A stretch of 15,775 nucleotides of DNA. Origin: Chrysochromulina tobinii (Eukaryota > Haptophyta > Prymnesiales > Chrysochromulinaceae). The notes under the pieces were generated by a model that searched no databases, was not told the DNA's origin, and saw only the letters and a program-made list of their open reading frames with translations. The stretch is from the NCBI GenBank assembly GCA_001275005.1, contig JWZX01000890.1, forward strand, positions 1 to 15,775. The letters are read 5' to 3'. The position numbers and the translations under genes were made by a program. Shown here one piece after another: positions 7,556 to 15,092 of the stretch (positions are counted from its first letter, which is position 1; every line of letters begins with the position of its first letter).

Positions 7556-8844
7556 TTGGCGGCGTTGGCGACGGCGGCGACGGCGGCGACGGCGGCGATG
7601 GCGCCGGCGCGGCGGCCGAGTGCGGTCGCATGCGGCGGCACCACGATGTGCGTCCGGGCGTCTCGTGGGGCACCCTGAGCACGCGCGGGCAGCACCGTTG
7701 GGCATCGCTCGATTGCGACCACCTAGACCCGGCGCAGCAGCAAGCTCGACTACAGGAGTCGCGCTATCTCGACGGGTATGGGCAGCTTCTGCTTGCGGCT
7801 CTTGCCGAGCGTCCGCCTGGCCGGCGCATCGCGCGCAACGATCACGGCGCGACCGGCGACGCGCCGAGCGCGGTGGGCGCCGGGCGCAAGACCGTGGTGA
7901 GCGTGTGCGTGTGCACCACCAGCCGGCACACGCAGGCGAGCTCGTTGGGCGACCTCGCGCTCTTCAAAGTGATGCTGCCCTCTCTACGTGACAGCCTGCC
8001 CGCGCAGGTGGACGCGGGCTCGGCACTCACACAGGGGCTGCACTCGTGGCTGAGTGCCACAGCCGCCTCCACGGCCGCGGCGGTCATGGGCGGCGACGAG
8101 GACGGCGCGCCGACGGCTGCGGATGGGCGTCGGTTACGCGGAGCGGGCGCTGGCGAGGCAAGCGCTGAGGCATTCGAGTATTGGCTCTATGTGCTCTATG
8201 ACGCGGGCGATCAGTTTTATGACTCGGAATCGCGCGAGGCAGAGGTGAGCTCGTGGCTGACGACAGAGCTCGTGGCTCCGCTCGCGCAGAGAGGCGTGCG
8301 GCTGCGCTTTGCGCTGCTGCGCTTCCAGAACGTGCTTCACAAGCCGGGGCCTGCGTTCAACTTCATGATGGCGGCCGCGTGGGAGGATGGTGCCGACTAC
8401 CTCTACCGTGTCAACGATGACACCCAATTTGTGGGCACGGAATGGGTGGGCGCGGCCGTAAGTACGCTCCGTGGCTACTCGCCCCCCAACGTGGGGGTGG
8501 TCGGCCCAACGTGTGACGAGGGCAACACGCGTATCCTGACGCACGATCTCGTGCACCGGACCCACCTCGAGATCTTCGAGCACTATTACCCGCCCATCTT
8601 CTCCGACTGGTGGATGGACGATTGGATCACGCAAGTCTATGGCACCGAGCGCACTCGCAAGGCCGCCTTCCGGGTGCGCCACCTCACCTCATTCCAGGGC
8701 ACACGGTACACGATCGACCGCAGCCACGAGCAGAGGCTGCAGGCGGAGCTTGAGGCGGGTCGGCAGCGCATCGAGCGTTGGCTACTCCGGCGCACCGGCG
8801 GCGCGCCAGTCGCGCGTAACGTGGCGGTTGACGCCGATGCGTGA
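6823..8844 (+). CDS. type II membrane glycosyltransferase-like protein (GT-A type) with two Cys-rich 33-residue modules
   Basis: A 673-residue protein from the first in-frame ATG (6823). A second ATG at 6877 (residue 19) has a better -3 base and would still keep the membrane segment; the frame is open slightly upstream only with GTG. Residues 29-49 form one hydrophobic helix, giving a type II Golgi topology. Then come an Arg8 run (85-92), a Pro/Ser stalk, module 1 (143-175), an Arg/Ser-rich tract with 19 consecutive Ser (226-244), Gly/Asp repeats, and module 2 (267-299). The likely catalytic domain spans about 356-630. It has KPGPAFNFMMAAAW, then the acidic YRVNDDTQF (N531-D532-D533, a DxD-like metal site), NVGVVGPTCDEGN, and SDWWMDDWI with D599 and D600. 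That arrangement is typical of GT-A enzymes that use metal and a nucleotide sugar. Donor and acceptor are unknown, and family assignment rests on motif shape only. Intronless. Confidence 0.72.
7249..7719 (+). repeat. duplicated 33-residue Cys module in the glycosyltransferase
   Basis: Codons 7249-7347 and 7621-7719 encode two segments of identical length that align without gaps, 16 of 33 residues being the same. The shared frame is C, then H and V, then PGxSWGTL, then QxRW, then CD at the end. The two lie 273 bases apart, with the poly-Ser tract between. Each has one Cys at each end, suggesting a small disulfide-closed fold or a pair that cross-links. I do not know a named domain for it. Confidence 0.85.
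7498..7554 (+). repeat. (AGC)19 microsatellite encoding poly-Ser
   Basis: Nineteen uninterrupted AGC codons, preceded from 7471 by imperfect AGC/CGC repeats. The frame used gives Ser; the other plus-strand frames would give Gln or Ala. Ser is right because the conserved catalytic motifs downstream are in this frame. Confidence 0.97.
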
Positions 8845-9041
8845 TCTGTGAAATTCGTTGCAGATCCGATCCGTGCGCTCTCCTGCATGCGCCATGGCGG
8901 CGTCGTATACAATTGTATACATACTGCTAGGGCGCGGGGGGGGGCGCTGGCCCCATGGGTTTGGCCTCCTATTTGACCTTCAAAAGGTTTGTTTAGGTTT
9001 GGCGCACACGGTTCCGCCTGTTCCCGCTTCCCCCGCCGGCC

Positions 9042-9092
9042 GGTGGGCGCCATGGCGCATGCGCATGCAGGACGAGCGCCATGGCGCCCACC
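9042..9092. repeat. inverted repeat with 17-bp perfect arms and 17-base loop
   Basis: The left arm (ggtgggcgccatggcgc, 9042-9058) is the exact reverse complement of 9076-9092. Each arm also contains the palindrome gcgccatggcgc, so several alternative pairings exist. Further cgccggc matches lie outside both arms, after a mismatch. It sits between two converging 3' ends and could fold in either transcript. Confidence 0.95.
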
Positions 9093-9377
9093 CGTGCTGG
9101 CGCCGGCCCCGCATGATCGATGATGTGTGTGTGTGCGAATGGGAAAACGTATTGACAACGTTCGGGATTCATAACAAAAGCGAACTTCACCAAATGGTGC
9201 TGATTCTGGGTAGAGACTGTGGGCCCCGGGCCGCCTGGAGGTGGAGGTGGAGCGGATGTCGAGAAGCTTATTGCTTAGTCTAAGCGAGGTCCAAACGAAT
9301 GCGTCCGAAGCTCGGACAGCCACTTCTCTCCATAGTGCGGAATCGTGTGCCGCCCGCATCAGCCTCGGGACGCGCAT

Positions 9378-9450
9378 CGAGCTTAGGGAGTTCAAGTCAA
9401 GTCAAGTCAAGTCGAGTCAAGTCAAGTCAAGTCAAGCCGAGCTTAGGGAG
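9378..9450. repeat. pentanucleotide array (tcaag)n bracketed by a 13-bp direct repeat
   Basis: Nine consecutive 5-bp units run from 9392 to 9436; eight are tcaag and one is tcgag. The array is bracketed by identical copies of cgagcttagggag at 9378-9390 and 9438-9450, exactly 60 bp (12 units) apart. On the minus strand it begins just past the stop codon of the methyltransferase-like gene, so it is in that 3' UTR. Confidence 0.95.
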
Positions 9451-9451
9451 C

Positions 9452-10342
9452 TCATGCGAACGGCAGCGCTGAGCGGCGGCGCCTCTGTGTGATCGCCGCG
9501 GCCAACCCCACGATGAGCGCCACCGCCCCCATTGCAGCGCCCAACAGTCCCGCCGCGCCAGCACCGATAGAGGGCGCGTCCGGCCGCGCGGCGCCGTCGA
9601 CCGACCGGTCGCCCTGAAACGGCACGTCATATTCCTGCCAATGGCCAGTCGCTGCGACCCAGCCTTGCTCATGACGCGCGATGCACGCCTTGCTGTCCAG
9701 TGACTTGTCGTCTAGCATAGGCACGTGATCTACGGGGACGCCCGCGAGAATGAAGACGCCAAAGGCGCGGTTGCACGTCTCGGACCCTTGGGGCGACTTG
9801 CCGCCGTTTTTCTGCATGCAGCGCGGTCGTTCGTCAAACGGGATTCTCGCCGACCACGTGGCGAGCGGGCACAGGCGATTCCACGCCCACATGTCGGGTC
9901 CCCATTTCGGGTCGAATAGTATGATGGCCGAGGCGCCGGCACGTAGCCGGCCGGCCTTCTGCTCGCGCAGCAGGTGCTGGAGTGCTGGCACATTGGTGAG
10001 CGGGGCCTGCTCCCACCACGTGATGATGTCAGCGTCCACCACGCCGCCTTGGCGATAGTCTGAGCACGTGACCTTAAAGCCGCGTCCCGGATGCGCCGCC
10101 GAAATTGTGGCCGACCTGCTCTCGAGCGACTTACAGTAACTGTTCGCCATCTCGATCGCTGTCGCCTTCTTGGCGTGCAACGTGAAGCACGACATGCCAT
10201 CACCATTCCGGGTCCCAATCTCGACAATCTCCTTGCCCTTGATACGCTTCACGACGTATGTGTGGACCGCTTGTGGCGAACGGATCGGCGGCGCGTCCAG
10301 AGGGTTGGGGACGGCGATCTCGCATGTTTGCGGCTTCACCAT
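9452..10342 (-). CDS. methyltransferase-like protein with C-terminal membrane anchor
   Basis: A 296-residue protein starting at an ATG with A at -3 and G at +4. Residues 39-47, IVEIGTRNG, resemble motif I of class I S-adenosylmethionine-dependent methyltransferases. E64 sits where the acidic residue binding the ribose hydroxyls is expected (TAIEM). DADIITWWEQ further on could correspond to the acidic motif IV strand. The middle part holds several Cys and Trp residues and matches nothing I can name. Residues about 263-284 form a single hydrophobic helix made of Gly, Ala, Leu and Val, followed by RRRR and a short tail. With no N-terminal signal sequence this suggests a tail-anchored protein with its main domain in the cytosol, although an unseen upstream exon could change that. 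The Rossmann-like fold is an inference from motif I alone; the substrate is unknown. Intronless in this reading. Confidence 0.6.
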   Translation of the reverse strand: MVKPQTCEIAVPNPLDAPPIRSPQAVHTYVVKRIKGKEIVEIGTRNGDGMSCFTLHAKKATAIEMANSYCKSLESRSATISAAHPGRGFKVTCSDYRQGGVVDADIITWWEQAPLTNVPALQHLLREQKAGRLRAGASAIILFDPKWGPDMWAWNRLCPLATWSARIPFDERPRCMQKNGGKSPQGSETCNRAFGVFILAGVPVDHVPMLDDKSLDSKACIARHEQGWVAATGHWQEYDVPFQGDRSVDGAARPDAPSIGAGAAGLLGAAMGAVALIVGLAAAITQRRRRSALPFA

Positions 10343-10698
10343 TGTGAACAGTCAAGGTTCCTGACTTTCCTCTGTGAGTGTGAACGAATTATTACGAATC
10401 GGCACGACGTCCGGCTGAAGGGCCAGAGTGGGGAGTGGAGTGTGCCCTGTGCGGGCATGCATGCACCCGCCAGTGAGTTTTTATATCGTTACTACTGCCG
10501 GCTGCCGAGTAGCCGACTTGCGGGATTCTCTCCGGATTCGTTCTTGTGCGTTCACTCCTAAATGTCCTGAGCGAGCGTCCGTGCCGGCCACCAGCTACGT
10601 GTGAGTCCCTGAGTGTGCCGGGAGGGGTGTGCAGAAGGTGTGCAGTTAGTAGTGGTGCGTAACTTCTGCGTCAGCTCCACGCGCTGCGGGGATTTGAG
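10343..10698. promoter_or_regulatory. divergent spacer / presumed promoters
   Basis: The 356 bases separate the start codons of the methyltransferase-like gene (minus) and the spliced glycosyltransferase-like gene (plus). A TATA-like tttttatat lies at about 10478-10485. A near-palindrome, gcgggcatgcatgcacccgc, lies just upstream at 10451-10470. A tcag at about 10671-10674 could be a splice acceptor if the plus-strand gene has an upstream exon. Nothing codes convincingly here. Confidence 0.4.
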
Positions 10699-12489
10699 AT
10701 GGCGTCGCGCAGCAGCACGCCCATTGCTGCTGGCCGTCTCGCAATGGAGCAAGGTGCAAATCAAACTGGAGCTTGCACGGCCATTCTCGAGGAGCAACTC
10801 AGCCGAGTGGCATGCATCGCTGGCGTCAATTTTGGCTGCCGTGACGGCGTCGTGTGGGCCCAGCGGTGCCGTGGCCGATTCTCCTGCAAGGAAGTTGGCG
10901 TCTCTTTTCTGTGTGGCTGGCCAATAACAGGAGAAGAGAGACGGTGCCGTTGCGACGGCCAGGAGACCTGGTCTGCGACAGCTTGCCTTGCCAATGTCGG
11001 AGCTACGGTTCGTACAAGGTCTCCTCCCCCCCAAGGCGTGCTGCTGAAGAGTACACGTATCGCAAGTGGCTCAGACTGTTCAACAGCCGCGCGCATTGCC
11101 ATCGGCTTCTTTGGCGCCATGCGCTCGATCACCCTTGTAGCACGCAGCATCCGCACCAATCTGCTAGCGCCCCTGCGCAAAGCAGGAGGCGTAGATGTGT
11201 TTGCATATGGTCTCACGGGCTCCGACATTTACGAGAGCTCTGGTCCACTGCGTCCACTGCTTCGGAACGCTCAAAATCGATCGGTGTTCTCGTTGCTGAT
11301 TCGTGACAGCAATGATGCGGCCTGCCAGGGGCTTCAGTCTCCAGATGCTGCGTGTGGCCGTGCTACTCTTCAAAGGTACCTCCGCCCTTGCCGTGCCCAA
11401 GTCGAACTTCAAGCCGACATCGATCGCCGCTATCGCTTCGAGGAGAGAGCACGCTGTGACGTGAAAGCTCGAGCAGCTCAGAATTCAGGTTATAACACTC
11501 GGCAGCTCCTGAACATCTACCGCGAGCGCTACAGTCTTCGTGAGGTGTGCATGGAATGTGCATGGCACGAAGCTTCAAGCATCCAGAGCCCTCCGCGTAT
11601 AGCGCCCCCCTGGGGCGTTACCCGGGGCGCTCTCGCCCTGTCCAAGCGCGCTCCCACCCTCTCCCCCCTGCTAGGGCTGGCTCTCGCACCTTGAGCAGGC
11701 GTGCCCCACAGCAGTATTGTGCTACATGCTCCGCTACACAGTATCGTGCAACCGTTCACAGCTCCGCTTGACGCCCGCTGTGTGTGTCCGCAGGTCGGCC
11801 GCCTCGTGCAGGCACACCAGCGTCAGATGCGCCGAGAGTACGCTTACGTCTGCTTGACTCGACTGGACGTAGCACCGATGACTCCGTTCCCGTGGACGAG
11901 GACCTTGGAGATGATGGCGGGCACGCAGCAGATCGCCTTTCCGAACAGCCAGTTTTGGGGTGGCGTCAACGATCGCTTCGCTCTTGGCCCTGGCCCGTTA
12001 ATGCTGAATACTTTGGCTTCTCAGTTCGACATTCAACATGCCAACGACGACCCCTTCATCTTTCACGACAAAGCAATCACCTCAGAATATGCGCTCTGTG
12101 CACACCTGAGCAGAGCTCGCTTGAACATAAGCATCGTCCCCCTGCCGCTCTGCTTGCTGCGAGTTCGACCGAACCGGGAAGCTGTCATGTGCGACGTGGA
12201 TCCGCACCCAGTCCTCTGCACCTCTTCATTTTCTGGCATAGGTGGCCTAGCTGCCGGCTTTGGGCACGGCGATGCTCGTCGTGGGGGAGTGCCTGATCGG
12301 CTTGCATGCCTCACTCCGCCGCGAGGCTCCTACTCGGATGTTATCTGGCACCCGGGTAGTCGTCAGAGTGGCTGCGATGCCGACTTGATGCATAAGGGGG
12401 TCGAGCAAGAGAAGTGGAAGCCCGTGTACGAGATGAACTCGTGCCTGCCAGGGGTTCAAGGCTGCCCGCGGCCGGCCAGATTTGCTTGA
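10699..12489 (+). CDS. glycosyltransferase-like protein with Cys-rich N-terminal part, two exons
   Basis: Exons 10699-11544 and 11794-12489 join in phase 0 to give 513 residues. The first part (about residues 26-96) is Cys-rich, with C47-x9-C57-x5-C63-x8-C72 and then CRCDGQETW, like small secreted disulfide modules. From about residue 135 the sequence reads RIAIGFFGAMRS, then SIRTNLLAPLRKAGGVDVF. After the intron come LTRLDVAP and FPNSQFWGGVNDRFALG. These motifs resemble a widespread but poorly characterised eukaryotic family annotated as glycosyltransferase-like, in which (V/I)R.RPD and GG.NDRF are conserved. Here the usual Arg-Pro-Asp is Arg-Leu-Asp. The tail (about 430-513) is Cys/Gly-rich and not recognised. 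No signal peptide or membrane anchor is present at the chosen ATG (G at -3 and +4), although the Cys pattern suggests the secretory pathway. A stop at 10660 blocks simple extension, so an upstream exon is possible. Confidence 0.62.
11545..11793 (+). other. GT-AG intron, phase 0
   Basis: The donor GAG|GTGTGC at 11545 and acceptor GTGTGTCCGCAG|GTC ending at 11793 join two halves of one conserved protein in the same frame. The intron is 249 bases, a multiple of three, but contains an in-frame TGA at 11692-11694, so unspliced mRNA would stop early. It is C/T-rich in its middle. The alternative donor GTGAGG at 11540 is closer to consensus but would break the frame with this acceptor. Confidence 0.7.
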
Positions 12490-13016
12490 TTTTGTACTTG
12501 CTGCTTTGGGGGCCACGTGTGGGGACCACGATCTCCGCGTCCGCGGTCCGGTCGCTGGCCCGGCCGTCGCGTGTTAGTGTACGCTGAGGTCGGGCTTTCA
12601 ATTTACAATTAGGTCGGTGACGGTGTGTTGAGTCTAACGATATGTTCCACGTGTTTTAGCGCATAGCGGATTTGGGATTTCGTCGTTTCTCGAGGTCGGG
12701 TCGGTTCGGTGTATAGGCCATAGTTTTGGTGTTGGGTCATGTCGCGCGTCGTCGCATGTCGTTACATTACATCATTGCCTCATGTCGCACGTGTATCGAG
12801 CGATGTACGGAGGTGCGGCGGTCCGATGATTGGGATGGCGTGTTTGGGCGCCACGGTCGGGTCAGGAGGACGAGACATGCAACGAGATCACATGGTTCAC
12901 ATCTGCACTGGGTGAGAACCGACATGGACCGACCGATCTTTGTAACATCCGCAGAGGCCGGAGATAGCGAGAGGGCCTATCGATGCGAGTTCTGCCATCA
13001 AGCCCCGCTGCCGCGC
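12490..13016. other. convergent spacer, no gene seen
   Basis: These 527 bases lie between the 3' ends of the spliced glycosyltransferase-like gene and the MYND gene. Around 12738-12795 catgtcg-like words recur, and ggtcggtgacggtg / gtcgggtcggttcggtg motifs occur, but no clear repeat or gene. An open frame starting at 12726 runs into the antisense of the MYND gene and has no recognisable features. Confidence 0.5.
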
Positions 13017-14321
13017 TCAGCGCAGCTGATCGCGTGCCTCCGAATCGGCAAGCTTGGTCGTCGCGGCCTCGAGCGCCCCTCGGAGCTTCGCGAGCAGTGG
13101 CGCGCCCTCCTTGCCACTCGCCTCGGCGGTCTCCTCACGCCCCTCGTCCTCGGCGAGCGCGATCGCGTGCCGGTACTCATCGCACGCCTCGAGTAGCCGG
13201 CCACACGCCTCAAGCGCTGCCGCGCGCCCTGCGTATGCCTCCGCCCAATCGGGCCACAAGCGGACCGCCGTCTCGCTGTGCTCGAGGGCACTGTCGCAGT
13301 ACCGCACGTTGTACGCGTCACGCTCCTTGGTCGATACGAGGCGGAGGCAGCACTCGCAGCACTGGGCGTGCAGCGTGCCGATCGCGCGGTCGCCACGCGG
13401 CGTCAGCTCCATGGCTGTGAACAGGTGCTCGAGTGCTGTCTCCCATTCACACTCAGCCATAGCCGCCTCGACACTCGCGACCGCCACCTGTCGCAGCCGC
13501 GGCGCACCGGGCACAGCATCGCTCTCCGTCGGCTGCATCGACTCGTACCACCAGCCCTCGAGTACGCGCGGCGGCAGCGCCTTGCTCGCCTCCTTCGCAA
13601 GCAGCTCCTTCTCGATGCGCTCGATTTGCTCTCGCGCGGTCTCCTCAGACACATTGTCGAGCCCAAGGGACTTGAGGAGCGCAGCCACATTTCCCAGCCC
13701 GCCGAGTGGTGCGCCCGACGCGCCCTTGGGCATGCCCGCGCCACCCGCGCCCGCGCTCTCGCCACCCGTTGCCGTCGGTGCCAGCCTTTTGTTCTCAAAG
13801 TTGAGCGCGTAGCTCGGCTCCGCTGCTGCTGCACACGGCAGCGCGCACGTCTTTCGGTGCGTGCCCCAGCTCATGCGCTGGCACTCGATGCCGCAGTACC
13901 ATTCAAATTTGCAGCGACTGCACCGCTTCGTCGCCGGCTTGGCGCAGCGCGCGCACTGCGGCTTGGAGGAGGCAGCGCTTGCGACGACGGGCGGCTGCGG
14001 CTGTGGTGTCGGCACGGTGTCGTCCACGCCCTCGAGGTCATCATCATCTTCATCCGCCTCACTCTCGTCCTCCTCGCCCGCGGCCTCCTCGTCACTCTCC
14101 TCCTCCTCACTCTCCTCCCGGTCACTCTCCTCCTCCTCCTCGCCTTCTGCATCCTCGCCTTCTGCATCCTCATGCTCCTGCTCTTTGTATGGCTCTTCCT
14201 TGCCGGATTCGTCCAACGCTTCCTGGACAGCACCATGCTTCAAGTCCACAGTGTGCGTGATGGTGGCACTCGACGTCTTGGTCGCGAGTGCCTCGTCGGT
14301 GATGTCCTCGATGAGCACCAT
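13017..14321 (-). CDS. MYND-finger protein with acidic region and TPR-like C-terminal repeats
   Basis: A 434-residue protein from the first in-frame ATG (14321); the frame is open 21 codons upstream but only with a TTG. Residues about 25-100 are extremely acidic (Glu/Asp/Ser). A complete MYND zinc finger spans residues 123-159, from CARC through CSRC, YCGIEC and the final HRKTC, giving the usual eight zinc ligands. MYND fingers bind Pro-rich peptides and often occur in nuclear regulators and chaperone cofactors. Residues about 290-400 resemble tetratricopeptide repeats: WETALEHLFTAMELTP, then a Cys-rich helix, then WPDWAEAYAGRAAALEACG with a following helix. No SET domain is present, so it is not a SMYD methyltransferase. 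Directly upstream of the ATG on the minus strand a pyrimidine tract ending in CTCAG looks like a splice acceptor, so a 5' UTR intron or upstream exon may exist. Confidence 0.8.
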   Translation of the reverse strand: MVLIEDITDEALATKTSSATITHTVDLKHGAVQEALDESGKEEPYKEQEHEDAEGEDAEGEEEEESDREESEEEESDEEAAGEEDESEADEDDDDLEGVDDTVPTPQPQPPVVASAASSKPQCARCAKPATKRCSRCKFEWYCGIECQRMSWGTHRKTCALPCAAAAEPSYALNFENKRLAPTATGGESAGAGGAGMPKGASGAPLGGLGNVAALLKSLGLDNVSEETAREQIERIEKELLAKEASKALPPRVLEGWWYESMQPTESDAVPGAPRLRQVAVASVEAAMAECEWETALEHLFTAMELTPRGDRAIGTLHAQCCECCLRLVSTKERDAYNVRYCDSALEHSETAVRLWPDWAEAYAGRAAALEACGRLLEACDEYRHAIALAEDEGREETAEASGKEGAPLLAKLRGALEAATTKLADSEARDQLR

Positions 14322-14819
14322 CGGGTCTGAGAGGAAGGAAAAGGTGCTGTCCCCGCGTGAAAATCTTTTGGCCGTGGACGGCAAATCAAGTCAAGTCAAT
14401 TACATGAGCTCCTCTACCGGGGAGGCGCTCTGGGAGCGGGTGGAGGCAGGGTCGGGTTCGCTGGGGGCGGCCTCTTCTGAGTCGGCCGCGGGGAGCGGTC
14501 TGCTCCGGGCCTGCGGCTGTTGAGTCGGCCGCGGCTTCGGTCGTCGCGCTGACGTGCTGGGTGTGTGTTGTTGGAACTGGGTTTGGATGGTTGTGAGGTT
14601 CGTCTGTGTGGTCTGTGTGCCTTTGTGCGTCCGCGTGTCCCGTGTGTCCCGTGTGTGTCCCGGCTCCCCCCGGTGTCTTTTTACCCACAGGCACACGGAC
14701 ACACCGGTAACATGAGAAACGAGAAACGGGATGGGGAAGCCGGTGGTAGCACTCTAAACATTACCGGTACCCATCTCCATCGACTCCCGTGGTCCACCAC
14801 GTGGGAAAGAGTGACTACT
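14322..14819. other. upstream flank of the MYND gene with simple repeats
   Basis: No convincing gene. Three pentamers (tcaag, tcaag, tcaat) at 14386-14400 resemble the array at 9392-9436. The 14-mer tgagtcggccgcgg occurs at 14478-14491 and 14521-14534. A GT/CCC-rich run (cgtgtcc, cgtgtgtcc, cgtgtgtgtcc) lies at 14634-14660. On the minus strand a possible splice acceptor (ctcag, 14327-14331) sits five bases before the MYND start. A minus-strand open frame of about 100 codons here is Thr/His/Pro/Gln-rich and most likely non-coding. Confidence 0.5.
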
Positions 14820-15092
14820 TGAGTAGTAGTGAGTAACCTTAGACGTCGCACGCGGAGTGCGCAGAGAGCTACAACAGGCGAGCAGCCCCCGACTCACGCT
14901 TAAGGAAGAAAAGCGCGCTCGCGGAAAGCGATCGCAATTCCCCTAAGTGAAAGGCGAACGCGCGCCCGATTAGGAAATCGGGGCGCGGTGCCACGCTCCG
15001 GGGGCCGCAAGCCAGGACAAGGGCCACACACAGGGGGCACACACTAGCACAAGACGGTAGGGACCGTCTGACAGGGCAGCCTCCGAATAGCC
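14820..15092 (-). mobile_element. probable 3' untranslated / LTR part of the copia element (ends not defined)
   Basis: This stretch lies directly after the retrotransposon pol stop codon in the element's direction, where a 3' LTR is expected. A purine run of about ten (minus strand, opposite 15113-15122) just before the stop could be the polypurine tract. A hairpin, cgcgcccgatt paired with aatcggggcgcg with one extra base, lies at about 14961-14988. An imperfect palindrome, actact-tg-agtagt, lies at 14814-14827. Only one LTR could be in the window, so neither its exact borders nor target-site duplications can be shown. Confidence 0.35.

Larger units (their letters stand above)
8845..9451. other. 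convergent spacer with palindromes and a pentamer array
   Basis: This spacer of about 600 bases lies between the 3' ends of the glycosyltransferase and methyltransferase-like genes. It holds a 16-bp perfect palindrome, gtatacaattgtatac, at 8905-8920, the inverted repeat at 9042-9092, a small hairpin gcttag-t-ctaagc at 9273-9285, and the pentamer array at 9378-9450. No gene is visible; open frames here look random. Confidence 0.6.

Noticed and set aside
7341-7991. Plus-strand frame encoding a long poly-Gln tract
   Set aside because: It is the same CAG/AGC repeat read one frame over. The conserved catalytic motifs, both Cys modules and the membrane anchor are all in the poly-Ser frame.
9378-9450. 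Pentamer array as a CRISPR array or coding repeat
   Set aside because: Units are only 5 bp with no spacers, the locus is eukaryotic, and the plus-strand peptide through it is plain low complexity.
10613-10927. Alternative plus-strand frame as a signal-anchor exon for the spliced gene
   Set aside because: It has a modest hydrophobic patch but no convincing donor/acceptor pair into the main frame, and it overlaps the Cys-rich coding region.
11540-11545. GTGAGG at 11540 as the splice donor
   Set aside because: Closer to the consensus, but with the acceptor at 11793 it shifts the frame. The donor at 11545 keeps the conserved protein in phase.
13278-14330. Plus-strand frame with a Leu/Phe/Ile-rich, apparently membrane-spanning end
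   Set aside because: It is antisense to the MYND gene; the hydrophobic run is the complement of the Glu/Asp codon tract. The MYND finger on the other strand is unmistakable.
14400-14702. Minus-strand frame of 100 codons upstream of the MYND gene
   Set aside because: Thr/His/Gln/Pro-rich composition follows from simple repeats. I tested joining it to the MYND gene through a GTAATT donor near 14403 and the CTCAG acceptor near 14327; the reading frames do not fit.
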